NCBI GenBank assembly: GCA_030151925.1
Contig: JASLCY010000431.1
Location: 1-6,520, forward strand
DNA from: Oligoflexus sp.
GTDB lineage: Bacteria; Bdellovibrionota_B; Oligoflexia; Oligoflexales; Oligoflexaceae
Length of the DNA stretch: 6,520 nt
Reading direction: 5' to 3'
Part shown: positions 1 through 5,931 of the stretch, piece after piece
Layout: each line of letters begins with the position of its first letter
Position numbering within the stretch: the first letter of the stretch is position 1
Position numbers and translations under genes: made by a program
Notes under the pieces: generated by a model
What the model saw: the letters and a program-made list of their open reading frames with translations, nothing else
What the model was told of the DNA's origin: nothing
Databases searched by the model: none

Positions 1-378
1 GTGCGCCTCAGCCTTTGTTTTACGGCGGACGGCGTGATGGATGCGCTGAGGGCCCAACTGCAGGACGTCGGCAGCGCCGGCTGCTTGATCCACACCGCAC
101 CGGGATCGAATCGCCAGTTGGCCTGGGCCGACGGGCGATATGCGAAGACTCCGCTGTCCCCGACCGCGGTCGCGCCTATGACCAAGGCCGCGAAGGAACA
201 GGCATGGGTCGAGCTGGAACTGGATTCCAGCGAATCGTGGACCAAGAAGAAACAAACCCTCGCGATCTATCGCCAAGGCGCATGGATCTGGGCTCATCAG
301 GTGAACGCGGATGATGACAGGGAGATCTTCCGTTCGACGGTCGAAGGTTTGATGGGACAGGTGGCGAACAAGGCTTGA
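1..378 (+). CDS. Unrecognised protein, 3' part of a gene cut by the window edge
   Basis: An open frame runs from the first base to a TGA stop at 376-378, giving 125 visible residues. The window begins at a GTG that could serve as a start, but there is no upstream sequence to show a ribosome site, so I treat the gene as probably 5'-partial. The protein looks soluble, with no signal peptide, membrane segment or metal-binding motif. Its C-terminal half is tryptophan-rich and charged (WVELELD near 69-75, then YRQGAWIWAHQVN near 90-102) and ends in a probable helix. I do not recognise the family and assign no function. It is transcribed towards the minus-strand operon, and the two transcripts converge on the palindrome at 598-621. 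The body of the open frame looks coding, but its identity is unknown. Confidence 0.6.
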   Translation: MRLSLCFTADGVMDALRAQLQDVGSAGCLIHTAPGSNRQLAWADGRYAKTPLSPTAVAPMTKAAKEQAWVELELDSSESWTKKKQTLAIYRQGAWIWAHQVNADDDREIFRSTVEGLMGQVANKA

Positions 379-597
379 AGTTGGGGCCGGGTAGCGTTCT
401 TGTCTACTGATAGACTTGAACATGGCAGCAGGTACAGGGAGTAGTGGAGCAGCGACAGGAAGTTCGAAACCAGGGATTCCGAACCTATAGACAGCAAACA
501 AGAGAGGAAACTACCCGGCGATCTCTTCTTTGCGATCCTCGTGCCGAGCCGAGGCGGGACCGTGTCGATTCAGTAATGCATTGATAACATTATTAAA
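379..597 (+). other. Gene-free stretch between converging genes
   Basis: No credible protein-coding gene is visible here. The minus-strand frame at 297-497 is mostly antisense to the first gene and has no ribosome site. The stretch holds the inverted repeat described separately (386-394 with 511-519), a short hairpin at 402-415, a 5-bp pairing of 462-466 with 480-484, and a small inverted repeat (537-541 with 550-554). An A-run at 595-600 becomes the U-tract of the minus-strand terminator. Confidence 0.6.
386..519 (+). ncRNA. Possible structured RNA closed by a 9-bp stem
   Basis: GCCGGGTAG at 386-394 is exactly complementary to CTACCCGGC at 511-519, which would close an element of 134 nt starting 8 nt after the stop codon of the plus-strand gene. 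Inside it, TCTTGT (398-403) can pair with ACAAGA (498-503), giving a second helix stacked under the first. Alternatively GTCTA-CTGA-TAGAC folds as a local hairpin (402-415). GTTCG (462-466) pairs with CGAAC (480-484). Nested complementarity of this kind is more than a chance 9-mer would suggest, but I see no match to a known family. The GCCGGGTAGC start resembles a tRNA acceptor, yet no T-arm precedes the 3' strand, so it is not a tRNA. It could be a 3'-UTR structure, a small RNA, or coincidence. Confidence 0.28.
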
Positions 598-621
598 AAA
601 GGGCGGTTTAAACCGCCCTTT
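595..621 (-). terminator. Intrinsic terminator, perfect palindrome, probably bidirectional
   Basis: Positions 598-621 form a perfect 24-nt palindrome with GC-rich arms (AAAGGGCGG / CCGCCCTTT) around a TTTAAA centre. Read on the minus strand, it is followed by an uninterrupted T-run ending at 595 and then AT-rich sequence, the classic form of a Rho-independent terminator. It lies 45 nt past the stop codon of the last gene of the minus-strand operon. On the plus strand the arm itself supplies only three Ts before GCC, so termination of the opposite gene is possible but weaker. Confidence 0.85.
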
Positions 622-666
622 GCCATCTTCGTTTGTCCAACCCTTATGCGGCTGTCAAAAGATTCG

Positions 667-1473
667 TCAGTTGCCTTCCAGTGCGATCGAAACCACGTTC
701 ATCTGTATGAACTGGCCGTTGAAGAACGTGCTCGGCGGGACGTCCGGAGTCACGAGCTTCCTGAAATTCGAGATCTCGACTCCGTTCTGGCCGTCGCCCG
801 TGAATTTGATCGTAGCGCCCGCCGCGACCTTGATCTTGTCGGTATAATCGATCAAACGGGTGTCGTGGCCGACGGAATCCGCGTAGTTCAGGTAGTAGGT
901 CTGCTTCGGATTGGATACCTCGATCGCATAGATATTGTAGGTCCCGTTGTTCGGAGAGCCGCCTATATAGAAACGATCGCCCGATCGCATCCCGTCCTTA
1001 TACATCATCGGTTCGACCACGCCGCGGAACCTGAGCGTGAGGGTGTAGGTCTGTCCCTGCAAAGCCGGTATCATGCGCGTCTCGTCGACTTTCGCGTTGC
1101 TGTTGCACTGATCGCTGTCGCCCGGATCCACGTCGCAGGCGAATTCCCAGCGGAAACCGTCGAACACTTTCGTAACCGTATCCTGGTCCGCCTTCTCCTG
1201 CGCGGCTTTCTTCGCGGCTTCATCGGCGGCGGCGTTCATCGCGGTCTGGTTGTCGGCCGCGGAATTCGACATCGAGTCGGTGGACGCATCGTCCGAAGTC
1301 TTCTGGTTCGAGCCGGAATAGACATCGTCCGATTTCGCCGACGCATCGCCGGAGTCCTGTTTCGCGCCCGACCTCGCGGCGCTGCCGACCGCGGGAGTCG
1401 CGGGCCTTTCGCTGCAAGCGGCGAGAAGTACGAGGCTGATGGTCCAAAGGTTCTTCATATCGATCCTTTTCAT
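667..1473 (-). CDS. Lipoprotein with Ala/Asp/Ser-rich linker and beta-rich C-terminal domain; third gene of the DUF1592-DUF1552 operon
   Basis: A 268-residue exported lipoprotein. The N-terminus has basic residues, a hydrophobic stretch and a good lipobox (L-L-A-A-C, lipidated Cys20). Residues 21-98 are a low-complexity Ala/Asp/Ser/Lys linker whose end (about 72-98) looks helical. Residues 99-268 form a compact, beta-rich domain with two cysteines (C113, C123) placed for a disulfide, a LTLRFRGVVE strand near 145-154, and aromatic/Asn-rich segments (YNIYAIEV, TYYLNY). This layout recalls beta-sandwich carbohydrate-binding modules, but I cannot name a family. The ATG at 1473 overlaps the upstream TGA as ATGA, suggesting translational coupling. 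A second in-frame ATG at 1458 has the better ribosome site (AAAAGG, 6 nt upstream) but leaves a very short 14-residue signal peptide. It probably works with the two upstream products in the envelope. Confidence 0.85.
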   Translation of the reverse strand: MKRIDMKNLWTISLVLLAACSERPATPAVGSAARSGAKQDSGDASAKSDDVYSGSNQKTSDDASTDSMSNSAADNQTAMNAAADEAAKKAAQEKADQDTVTKVFDGFRWEFACDVDPGDSDQCNSNAKVDETRMIPALQGQTYTLTLRFRGVVEPMMYKDGMRSGDRFYIGGSPNNGTYNIYAIEVSNPKQTYYLNYADSVGHDTRLIDYTDKIKVAAGATIKFTGDGQNGVEISNFRKLVTPDVPPSTFFNGQFIQMNVVSIALEGN

Positions 1474-2861
1474 GTGAGGCCTGCTAAGGCGCCGGTCACG
1501 TAATCCGCTTTGCCGAAGGTCTTGCGGTCATCGCCGCAGAGATTGAGTATATTGACCAGGAGGTTGTTGTGCGACGAATCCTGGCGCGTGAGCCAACGAC
1601 CTGTCTTCAAGCCGCCGCCGTTCCCCGCGAGGAGGAAGGGCATATTCGTCTTGGAATGGGTGGGCGGCTCCTGCAATTCCGAGCCCCAGAACATCACCGT
1701 CTCGTCGAGCAGGGTATGGTCGCCCAGATTCACCTTGGACAAGGCATCGATGAAGTAGGCGAACTGCGAAGCGTACCAGGTATAGATGCGCGTAAGCTCA
1801 TCCGGCTTGTAACCGCCGTCATGCTGATAGAAGTGATGGTGGTTGATAAGCGGCTGCGAAGGGATCGTGTCGAGCCAGGGGAAGGTATGCTTCGCCTCCG
1901 TATCGGTCCATTGCATCGTTCCCACGCCGGTGAGATCGCAGGCCATCGCCATCACCATCATGTCCATCATGAATTTACCGACCTTCGGGATGGCCTTGTC
2001 GGTGCCGCCAGCGACGTTGCTGCCGTCATCGGCTGAATCCAGGCCCGCGCGCGGGTTGTAGTCCGAGGTATCGACCAGGGTCGGCGGCTTGCACATCGCG
2101 CCGCCGCCGGTGGCTGACAAGGAAGTCTCGAGCTCACGGATCTTCGTGAGATGCTGCTCGAGCGCCATGCGATCGGCCTGGCCGAGACGCTTCGAGAGCG
2201 CGTTGTATTTCTTGTCCACGAAATCGAGGATGGACTTGTCCCTCTGTAGGGCCAGGGCCGCAGCCGCGTCCATCTTCCCGTCGGTGCTGAGGCTGCCGAA
2301 CATCGATTGCCAGATCTCCTTGGGATCGACGGCGGGCGGGATGGGGCTGAAGGGGCTATTCGCCTCGAAATTGATGATATTCATCGGGCTCACCGCGCCG
2401 TGCGATTTGCCCGTCGCCCAGCGTACGGCCATCTGCAGGCTCGCGAACTTCTTGCCTTTCGAGAGGCGGCTAGCCAACGCCTGATCCACCGAAGGGCCGG
2501 TCGCGTATTGGTTCGCGGCGTCCTGCTGCGAGGTGCCGGTGAGCAGCGCGACCGCTCCGGCCTGATGCTGTTCGCCTTTGGCCGATGCCATCTGCAGGCC
2601 GCTCATGACGAGGATCTTGTTTTTCACGGCCTCGAGCGGGCTGAGAATAGGGCTCAATTTAAAGTCGGTCTCGGAGCCGGTCGGCGTCCAGTTCTTCAGG
2701 ACCGTGCCGCCCGGCGTGTAGAACGCGATGAAACGCTTGGCGAATTCGCCGTTGGCGGCGAGCAGCTTATCGTTGCTCATGATCTCGAGAAAAGGGAGCG
2801 CGATCGCGATGGATCCCGCGCCTTTGATCATGGACCGTCGATCGAGCTTAAAACGAGTCAT
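1470..2861 (-). CDS. DUF1552 family protein with Tat signal peptide
   Basis: A 463-residue protein of the DUF1552 (HXXSHH, PF07586) family, exported folded by the Tat system. Residues 5-25 carry a twin-arginine signal (R8-R9 in LDRRSMIKG, then a mild hydrophobic run ending ALPFLE). The family's early block (RFIAFYTPGGTVLKNWTP, 43-60) and late block (LLDETVMFWGSELQEPPTHS near 384-403, then LLAGNGGG) are clear. The late block resembles DUF1501-type, alkaline-phosphatase-fold proteins. The C-terminal SHNNLLVNILN (430-440) is also typical. At the position of the family's HxxSHH motif the sequence reads HHHFYQHD (341-348), so Ser and one His are replaced. The length is normal. The ATG has a strong ribosome site (GGGGAG, 7 nt upstream), which lies just upstream of and partly within the 15-nt gap after the DUF1592 gene, and the stop overlaps the next start. 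Its biochemical activity is not established. It is almost always encoded beside a DUF1592 protein. Confidence 0.93.
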   Translation of the reverse strand: MTRFKLDRRSMIKGAGSIAIALPFLEIMSNDKLLAANGEFAKRFIAFYTPGGTVLKNWTPTGSETDFKLSPILSPLEAVKNKILVMSGLQMASAKGEQHQAGAVALLTGTSQQDAANQYATGPSVDQALASRLSKGKKFASLQMAVRWATGKSHGAVSPMNIINFEANSPFSPIPPAVDPKEIWQSMFGSLSTDGKMDAAAALALQRDKSILDFVDKKYNALSKRLGQADRMALEQHLTKIRELETSLSATGGGAMCKPPTLVDTSDYNPRAGLDSADDGSNVAGGTDKAIPKVGKFMMDMMVMAMACDLTGVGTMQWTDTEAKHTFPWLDTIPSQPLINHHHFYQHDGGYKPDELTRIYTWYASQFAYFIDALSKVNLGDHTLLDETVMFWGSELQEPPTHSKTNMPFLLAGNGGGLKTGRWLTRQDSSHNNLLVNILNLCGDDRKTFGKADYVTGALAGLT

Positions 2862-2868
2862 GCCTCTT

Positions 2869-2874
2869 CTCCCC
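2869..2874 (-). promoter_or_regulatory. Ribosome binding site of the DUF1552 gene
   Basis: On the minus strand GGGGAG lies 7 nt before the ATG at 2861, just after the TGA stop (2879-2877) of the preceding gene. Its position fixes the start and suggests that ribosomes finishing the DUF1592 gene can reinitiate here. Confidence 0.7.
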
Positions 2875-2876
2875 TC

Positions 2877-4595
2877 TCAAGGCGTCACCGCGGGCCGATA
2901 CATGAAAGCATCGGTCTGCGTGAGGGCGATGAGCATTTTGCGGACGTTATAACCCGAGTCCTGATAAGCCTGCAGCAGGGAGGACGTGGAGCAGCTGTCC
3001 TTGGCCGTGATGGCCTTGCCGTAGGCGTAGGTCATCCATTTGCTGGCGAAGCACTTCTGAGTATCCGCGCTGGCTGCTATGCGCTTCGAGAGCTCGACCG
3101 CGTTCGCCGCAGTCCCCGCGTTGTCGATCCCCGCGGGAAGAGCGCCGCTCGCGTCGATGGTCTTGCCGTTTTCCTGCGTACGATAAAGGCCGACGGGATC
3201 GTAGTTCTCAAAGGAGAGCCCGATCGGATCCATCCTCTTATGGCACGAGGCGCAGACCGGGTCCGCCGAGTGCTGCGTAAAACGCTCGCGCGCCGTGGTC
3301 CCGTCCGTATCGGTCGGAGCGATGGCCTTGGCGGCGATATCGCCGGTAGGCAGCGGGATCGTCTGGCAAAGGAGTTTTTGCACGACGAACGAACCGCGAT
3401 AGACCGGGCTCGTCACCGAGGAATGGGTCGTGCCTGCCAGGAAACCTCCTTGGGTCAACAGGCCGATGCGCTGGGAAGGATCGACGGCGACCTTCTGGAA
3501 GGCGTCGCCCTTCACGCCGTCGATGCCATAGAATTTCGCAAGATCCTCGTTCACGAAGGTATAACCGGCGTTGAAAGCCGAGCCCCAATTCCCCGAGCCC
3601 TCGCCGAACAGGAGATAATCGAGGAACTCATGGGTCTCCTGGTACATGAGTTTGCCGATCGCGGGCGTGAAGGTCGGGAAGAGGTTCTTATCCCGCTCCA
3701 AAGAAGCGAGATCGCTGATCGGCAGGTATTGGTCGAAGAAATGATGGATCACGTCCTTGGCCTTGGGATCGGCCAGGAGACGTTCCGCCTGCGCCTTGAT
3801 CTGCGCCGGTGTCGTCAGTTGATTGTCAGCGGCGGCCTTGAGGAGGGCGGCGTCGGGGACCGAGCCCCAGAAGAGGTAGGAGAGGCGCGAAGCCATCTCA
3901 TAACCCGAGAGCCTTACGACGTTGTTCTTCGCGGTCGATCCGTCGCCGAACTCGACGCGATACAGGAAATCGGGCGACTGCAGGACGGTGGCGATCAGTC
4001 CCGACAAGGCGGCCGTAAAGCTGGTCGACGAAGGACGCAGGGCTTTATAGAGCTGAGTGAGCTCTCCGGTCTCGGCCGCTGTGAGGGGACGGCGGTAGAG
4101 TCGCGGAGCCAAGGCGGTGATGACCTGATTCACGCAGGAATCTTCCGTCGCCGAGGAGTTCGCTGCCGCGAGGCAGGACGCATATTGTTTTACGAACGCG
4201 GCGTTGGCGAGCGCACGATCCGCGACCGCCGCGGCCATCGTCTTATATTGCGACACATAGAGGCTCGAGGTCGACTGCGCGGCGGCATCGTTGCCGAAGC
4301 CGTTGCCGAGCTCTTCGGAAGGGATCGAATTCGCCGGCTGCGTATCGTCGCCGAAGATATCGCGGAAGGTATTGTTCAATTCGAAGCGCGTGAGGCGACG
4401 AAGCGGCGACTCACCGGGCTGAGCGGTCTTGCAGCTTGTGAGGCTCGCAGCATCACCTTGTGAGTTGGAATCTCCTGAGGCGCCTTTGGCGCCGAACGAT
4501 CCAGGACGTGCCGGTGGTTTTCCGCAGGCCGTCCATAGCGCAGCGCCGAGCGCCACGGCCCCTATTGCCTTGAAAAATCGGTTGCCCTTTCTCAA
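2877..4595 (-). CDS. DUF1592/DUF1588-type lipoprotein with a c-type heme motif
   Basis: A 572-residue envelope protein with the usual domain order: DUF1587 (about 64-128, LRRLTRFELNNTFRDIFG), DUF1595 (about 152-212, with RLYRRPLTAAE and LQSPDFLYRVE), DUF1592 (about 225-358, SRLSYLFWGSVPDAALL to FVNEDLAKFYGI), DUF1588 (about 374-473, RIGLLTQGGFLAG, TSPVYRGSFVVQKLLC) and DUF1585 (about 498-568). One CxxCH heme-c attachment motif, C448-A-S-C451-H452 (3254-3240), sits in DUF1588, followed by the hallmark MDPIGLSFENYDPVGLYR. The signal peptide ends in a slightly atypical lipobox (L-W-T-A-C24, Trp at -3). The start is TTG at 4595, chosen because GAGAGG lies 6 nt upstream and it gives the complete signal peptide. 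It is the first gene of the operon. The family is thought to be periplasmic and redox-linked, but its substrate is unknown. Confidence 0.93.
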   Translation of the reverse strand: MRKGNRFFKAIGAVALGAALWTACGKPPARPGSFGAKGASGDSNSQGDAASLTSCKTAQPGESPLRRLTRFELNNTFRDIFGDDTQPANSIPSEELGNGFGNDAAAQSTSSLYVSQYKTMAAAVADRALANAAFVKQYASCLAAANSSATEDSCVNQVITALAPRLYRRPLTAAETGELTQLYKALRPSSTSFTAALSGLIATVLQSPDFLYRVEFGDGSTAKNNVVRLSGYEMASRLSYLFWGSVPDAALLKAAADNQLTTPAQIKAQAERLLADPKAKDVIHHFFDQYLPISDLASLERDKNLFPTFTPAIGKLMYQETHEFLDYLLFGEGSGNWGSAFNAGYTFVNEDLAKFYGIDGVKGDAFQKVAVDPSQRIGLLTQGGFLAGTTHSSVTSPVYRGSFVVQKLLCQTIPLPTGDIAAKAIAPTDTDGTTARERFTQHSADPVCASCHKRMDPIGLSFENYDPVGLYRTQENGKTIDASGALPAGIDNAGTAANAVELSKRIAASADTQKCFASKWMTYAYGKAITAKDSCSTSSLLQAYQDSGYNVRKMLIALTQTDAFMYRPAVTP

Positions 4596-4601
4596 TTCGA
4601 A

Positions 4602-4607
4602 CCTCTC
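4602..4607 (-). promoter_or_regulatory. Ribosome binding site deciding a TTG start
   Basis: GAGAGG on the minus strand is followed by a 6-nt spacer (TTCGAA) and TTG at 4595-4593. No ATG or GTG with a better site is available that would keep the signal peptide, so this site is what supports the TTG start. An inverted repeat, TGTGAA/TTCACA (4610-4615 with 4635-4640), ends only two bases upstream and could form a leader hairpin abutting the site. Confidence 0.65.
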
Positions 4608-4673
4608 GCTGTGAACGGGACGGCAAACGCATCATTCACATTTTGATAAAATCCTGCGAGCCATCTAAGAATT

Positions 4674-4703
4674 CTTATCGGAAAATTCGAGGATCTGTTA
4701 CAA
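4674..4703 (-). promoter_or_regulatory. Candidate sigma-70-like promoter of the three-gene operon
   Basis: On the minus strand TTGTAA (4703-4698) and GATAAG (4679-4674) are 18 nt apart, each matching four of six consensus bases. The AT-rich surroundings contrast with the GC-rich genes. Transcription would start near 4667, giving a leader of about 70 nt before the TTG start. Other weak boxes exist in the same region, so this is only the best candidate by eye. Confidence 0.3.
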
Positions 4704-4920
4704 ACTTTCCTTTATCCGCCTGAAATGAAAAGTCAGATCATGTCGTTTTAAGGGCCGAAGTTTGTCTGTGTTATCATTTTGTTACCGGTCAGATCTCGTT
4801 TATGCAGGAATCAGGCAGGGTCGGAGCGTGAAGTAAAACGCGCAGCTTAACGGATGGAGCAGAGCAACAAGACCCTCGGGCCTTGAACATCATGCGTCCA
4901 TCCTTCGACTCGAATCTCTC

Positions 4921-5289
4921 TCAGGTCAGGATAGGATCGATCTGCTTAAAGGTCGGCCAGTGCTTACGAACCATCCGTTCCGTCGGGAACAGCTCCGGAT
5001 ATACGCGCATGAGCATGCTGCCCACGATGTTCGACGAGAAATAAGCCGTGCCGGAGCTGTCGATCGTGCCCTTGGCATCCTTGGTGGCGACGGGAACCAT
5101 GTTGTCGGCGATGAATCCTACGCGCCCGCCTTTGGGAACGTTCGCGTTGATGAACATCATGCCCATGGCCAGGGCATGGTCGCGGCCTTCCGATTTGATC
5201 CTCTGGTTCTTGCCGTCCACGGGGCGGCTGCAGGAGAGGCCAAACGTCAACGCTGCTGTCACGCCGAGCGTGAGGAGATTTTTTTTCAT
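4921..5289 (-). CDS. Small orphan lipoprotein
   Basis: A 122-residue exported protein that I do not recognise. The N-terminus MKKNLLTLGVTAALTFGLSC is a clear signal peptide ending in Cys20. The lipobox (G-L-S-C) departs from the consensus at -3 and -2, so lipidation is likely but not certain. The mature part is about 100 residues with no further cysteine, a glycine-containing region (VPKGGRVGFIADNMVPV, 51-67), a segment SSGTAYFSSNIVGSMLMRVYPELF (78-101), and a basic C-terminus. The ATG overlaps the stop of the upstream heme-protein remnant as ATGA, and AAGG lies 7 nt before it, so the start is well supported and translation is probably coupled. By position it was an accessory gene of that damaged module. 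It may remain expressed or be decaying; its frame is intact. Confidence 0.75.
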   Translation of the reverse strand: MKKNLLTLGVTAALTFGLSCSRPVDGKNQRIKSEGRDHALAMGMMFINANVPKGGRVGFIADNMVPVATKDAKGTIDSSGTAYFSSNIVGSMLMRVYPELFPTERMVRKHWPTFKQIDPILT

Positions 5290-5717
5290 GGCTGCGCCTT
5301 CGGTGAGAGGAAGTCAGGTGCGAGAACCATCTTCTTCAGGATCTCCCGCATGTTCATGCCCGATGATTTGAGGGTCGTCTTATACTCATCGACCATATTG
5401 TTGGCTTCATCGTCCGTCATCTTACGGCCGTTGATGAATTCGAACGCCCGCTTCACGCCGCAGTCATTGAACTCCTCCGTCTGGGTGAGGATCTTGCCGA
5501 AGGCCACCGCGCCGTCACCGGTCTGGCCATCGTAGCGGCCGGTGTCGCTCACGTTCTTATCCTTGTTGTAGATGTAGTTGACCGAACCCGTTTCCGGCCA
5601 GCGGTTGAAAAAGGCGGCCATCGGCTCGAGCGATTTATGGCAGTTGTCGCAATAGGTGCGTTTGGTCAAATCCGGGTTGGCGTCGTTCGGATCCGCTTGA
5701 GCGCCGTCCGGCACCAC
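5286..5717 (-). CDS. C-terminal fragment of a DUF1588/DUF1585-type heme protein; probable 5'-truncated pseudogene
   Basis: From a GTG at 5717 this frame gives 143 residues, but the family resemblance already runs through the codons upstream of it, so the GTG is probably not the true start. The fragment has the end of a DUF1588-like domain with a CxxCH heme motif (C23-D-N-C26-H27, 5651-5637) followed by KSLEPMAAFFNRWPETG, then a DUF1585-like tail (FNDCGVKRAFEFINGRKM near 83-100, and REILKKMVLAPDF near 124-136). Full-length relatives have several hundred residues and an N-terminal signal peptide. Here there is neither signal peptide nor N-terminal domains, so a heme could not be attached in the periplasm if this were all that was made. 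It overlaps the next lipoprotein gene by ATGA, which shows that the original operon end is preserved. Confidence 0.7.
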   Translation of the reverse strand: MVPDGAQADPNDANPDLTKRTYCDNCHKSLEPMAAFFNRWPETGSVNYIYNKDKNVSDTGRYDGQTGDGAVAFGKILTQTEEFNDCGVKRAFEFINGRKMTDDEANNMVDEYKTTLKSSGMNMREILKKMVLAPDFLSPKAQP

Positions 5718-5858
5718 GAATTTACGGCAAAGGAAAGTCTCATAAGCGCGGTTGGCCTTGGCCCTGCGGCCGTTGGTGATCGCATGATAGATAGGGGTCG
5801 TTTGCGCTTTATGACAAGGTATCGGGATGATAGAGGATTTCTGACTCTTTAAAATACC
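5718..5858 (-). pseudogene. In-frame upstream remnant of the truncated heme-protein gene
   Basis: The same frame stays open upstream of the GTG to a TAA at 5861-5859. Its codons read (in pieces) TTPIYHAITNGRR then AKANRAYETFLCRKF, the typical DUF1588 segment in which an Arg/Asn-rich helix precedes the conserved Leu-Cys. Resemblance seems to stop near 5801-5816: the residues before TTP (SSIIPIPCHKAQ) do not look like the expected domain, and the DNA turns AT-rich. No ATG, GTG or TTG occurs in frame between the TAA and 5717. I infer a deletion or recombination junction that removed the 5' part of the gene. This rests on remembered family patterns, not on a search. Confidence 0.55.
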
Positions 5859-5892
5859 TTAAAAATACAGGGGAAATTAAAAAGAATTACTC
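5859..5892 (-). other. Short AT-rich gap after the mrp terminator
   Basis: This strongly AT-rich stretch lies between the terminator of mrp and the start of the open remnant frame. It could carry a promoter for the remnant and the small lipoprotein gene, but no pair of boxes with normal spacing stands out. Confidence 0.3.
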
Positions 5893-5925
5893 AAAACGGG
5901 GGAGGCGGGGCTAAGCCGCTCCCCC
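5893..5925 (-). terminator. Intrinsic terminator of mrp
   Basis: On the minus strand GGGGGAG (5925-5919) pairs with CTCCCCC (5904-5898). The stem continues CGG/CCG after a one-base bulge, with a short loop. The hairpin is followed by GTTTTGAGTAATTCTTTTT, a broken but T-rich tract. It begins 7 nt after the mrp stop codon and separates mrp from the genes downstream. Confidence 0.75.
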
Positions 5926-5931
5926 ATTGGA

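Larger units (their letters stand above)
4596..4920. other. Gene-free 325-bp leader and promoter region
   Basis: No convincing gene is present; the only minus-strand ATG frame here (about 34 codons, near 4891) has no ribosome site. The part near 4620-4800 is AT-rich and holds the promoter candidate. An octamer GTCAGATC occurs twice in direct orientation (4732-4739 and 4788-4795, 56 nt apart), and ATTTTGATAAAAT near 4639-4651 is a short inverted repeat; either could be a regulator site, but both are small enough to be chance. Near the small lipoprotein gene, 4869-4884 can form a 6-bp hairpin (AAGGCC-CGAG-GGTCTT on the minus strand, one G-U pair) without a proper T-tract. It is at most a weak terminator for that gene. 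Confidence 0.55.

Noticed and set aside
386..519. A tRNA, because the element begins GCCGGGTAGC and has a 7-bp acceptor-like pairing
   Set aside because: There is no T-arm immediately before the 3' strand, no anticodon arm of proper size, and the interval is far too long. GTTCGAAAC at 462-470 is misplaced for a T-loop.
646..1503. A 285-codon plus-strand frame opposite the third lipoprotein gene
   Set aside because: It is an antisense shadow. The product is dominated by Arg, Val and Ile repeats, while the minus-strand frame has a lipobox, a ribosome site and operon context.
2307..4463. A 718-codon open frame on the plus strand opposite the DUF1592 and DUF1552 genes
   Set aside because: It spans the junction of two well-supported genes on the other strand, and its product is an Arg/Gly/Glu-rich string with no domain, typical of the antisense of GC-rich codons. 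It has no reason to be a gene beyond its length.
4610..4640. A CRP-like site (TGTGA ... TCACA) upstream of the operon
   Set aside because: The half-sites are about 21 nt apart instead of 6, so this cannot be a normal CRP dimer site. A leader hairpin is the better reading.
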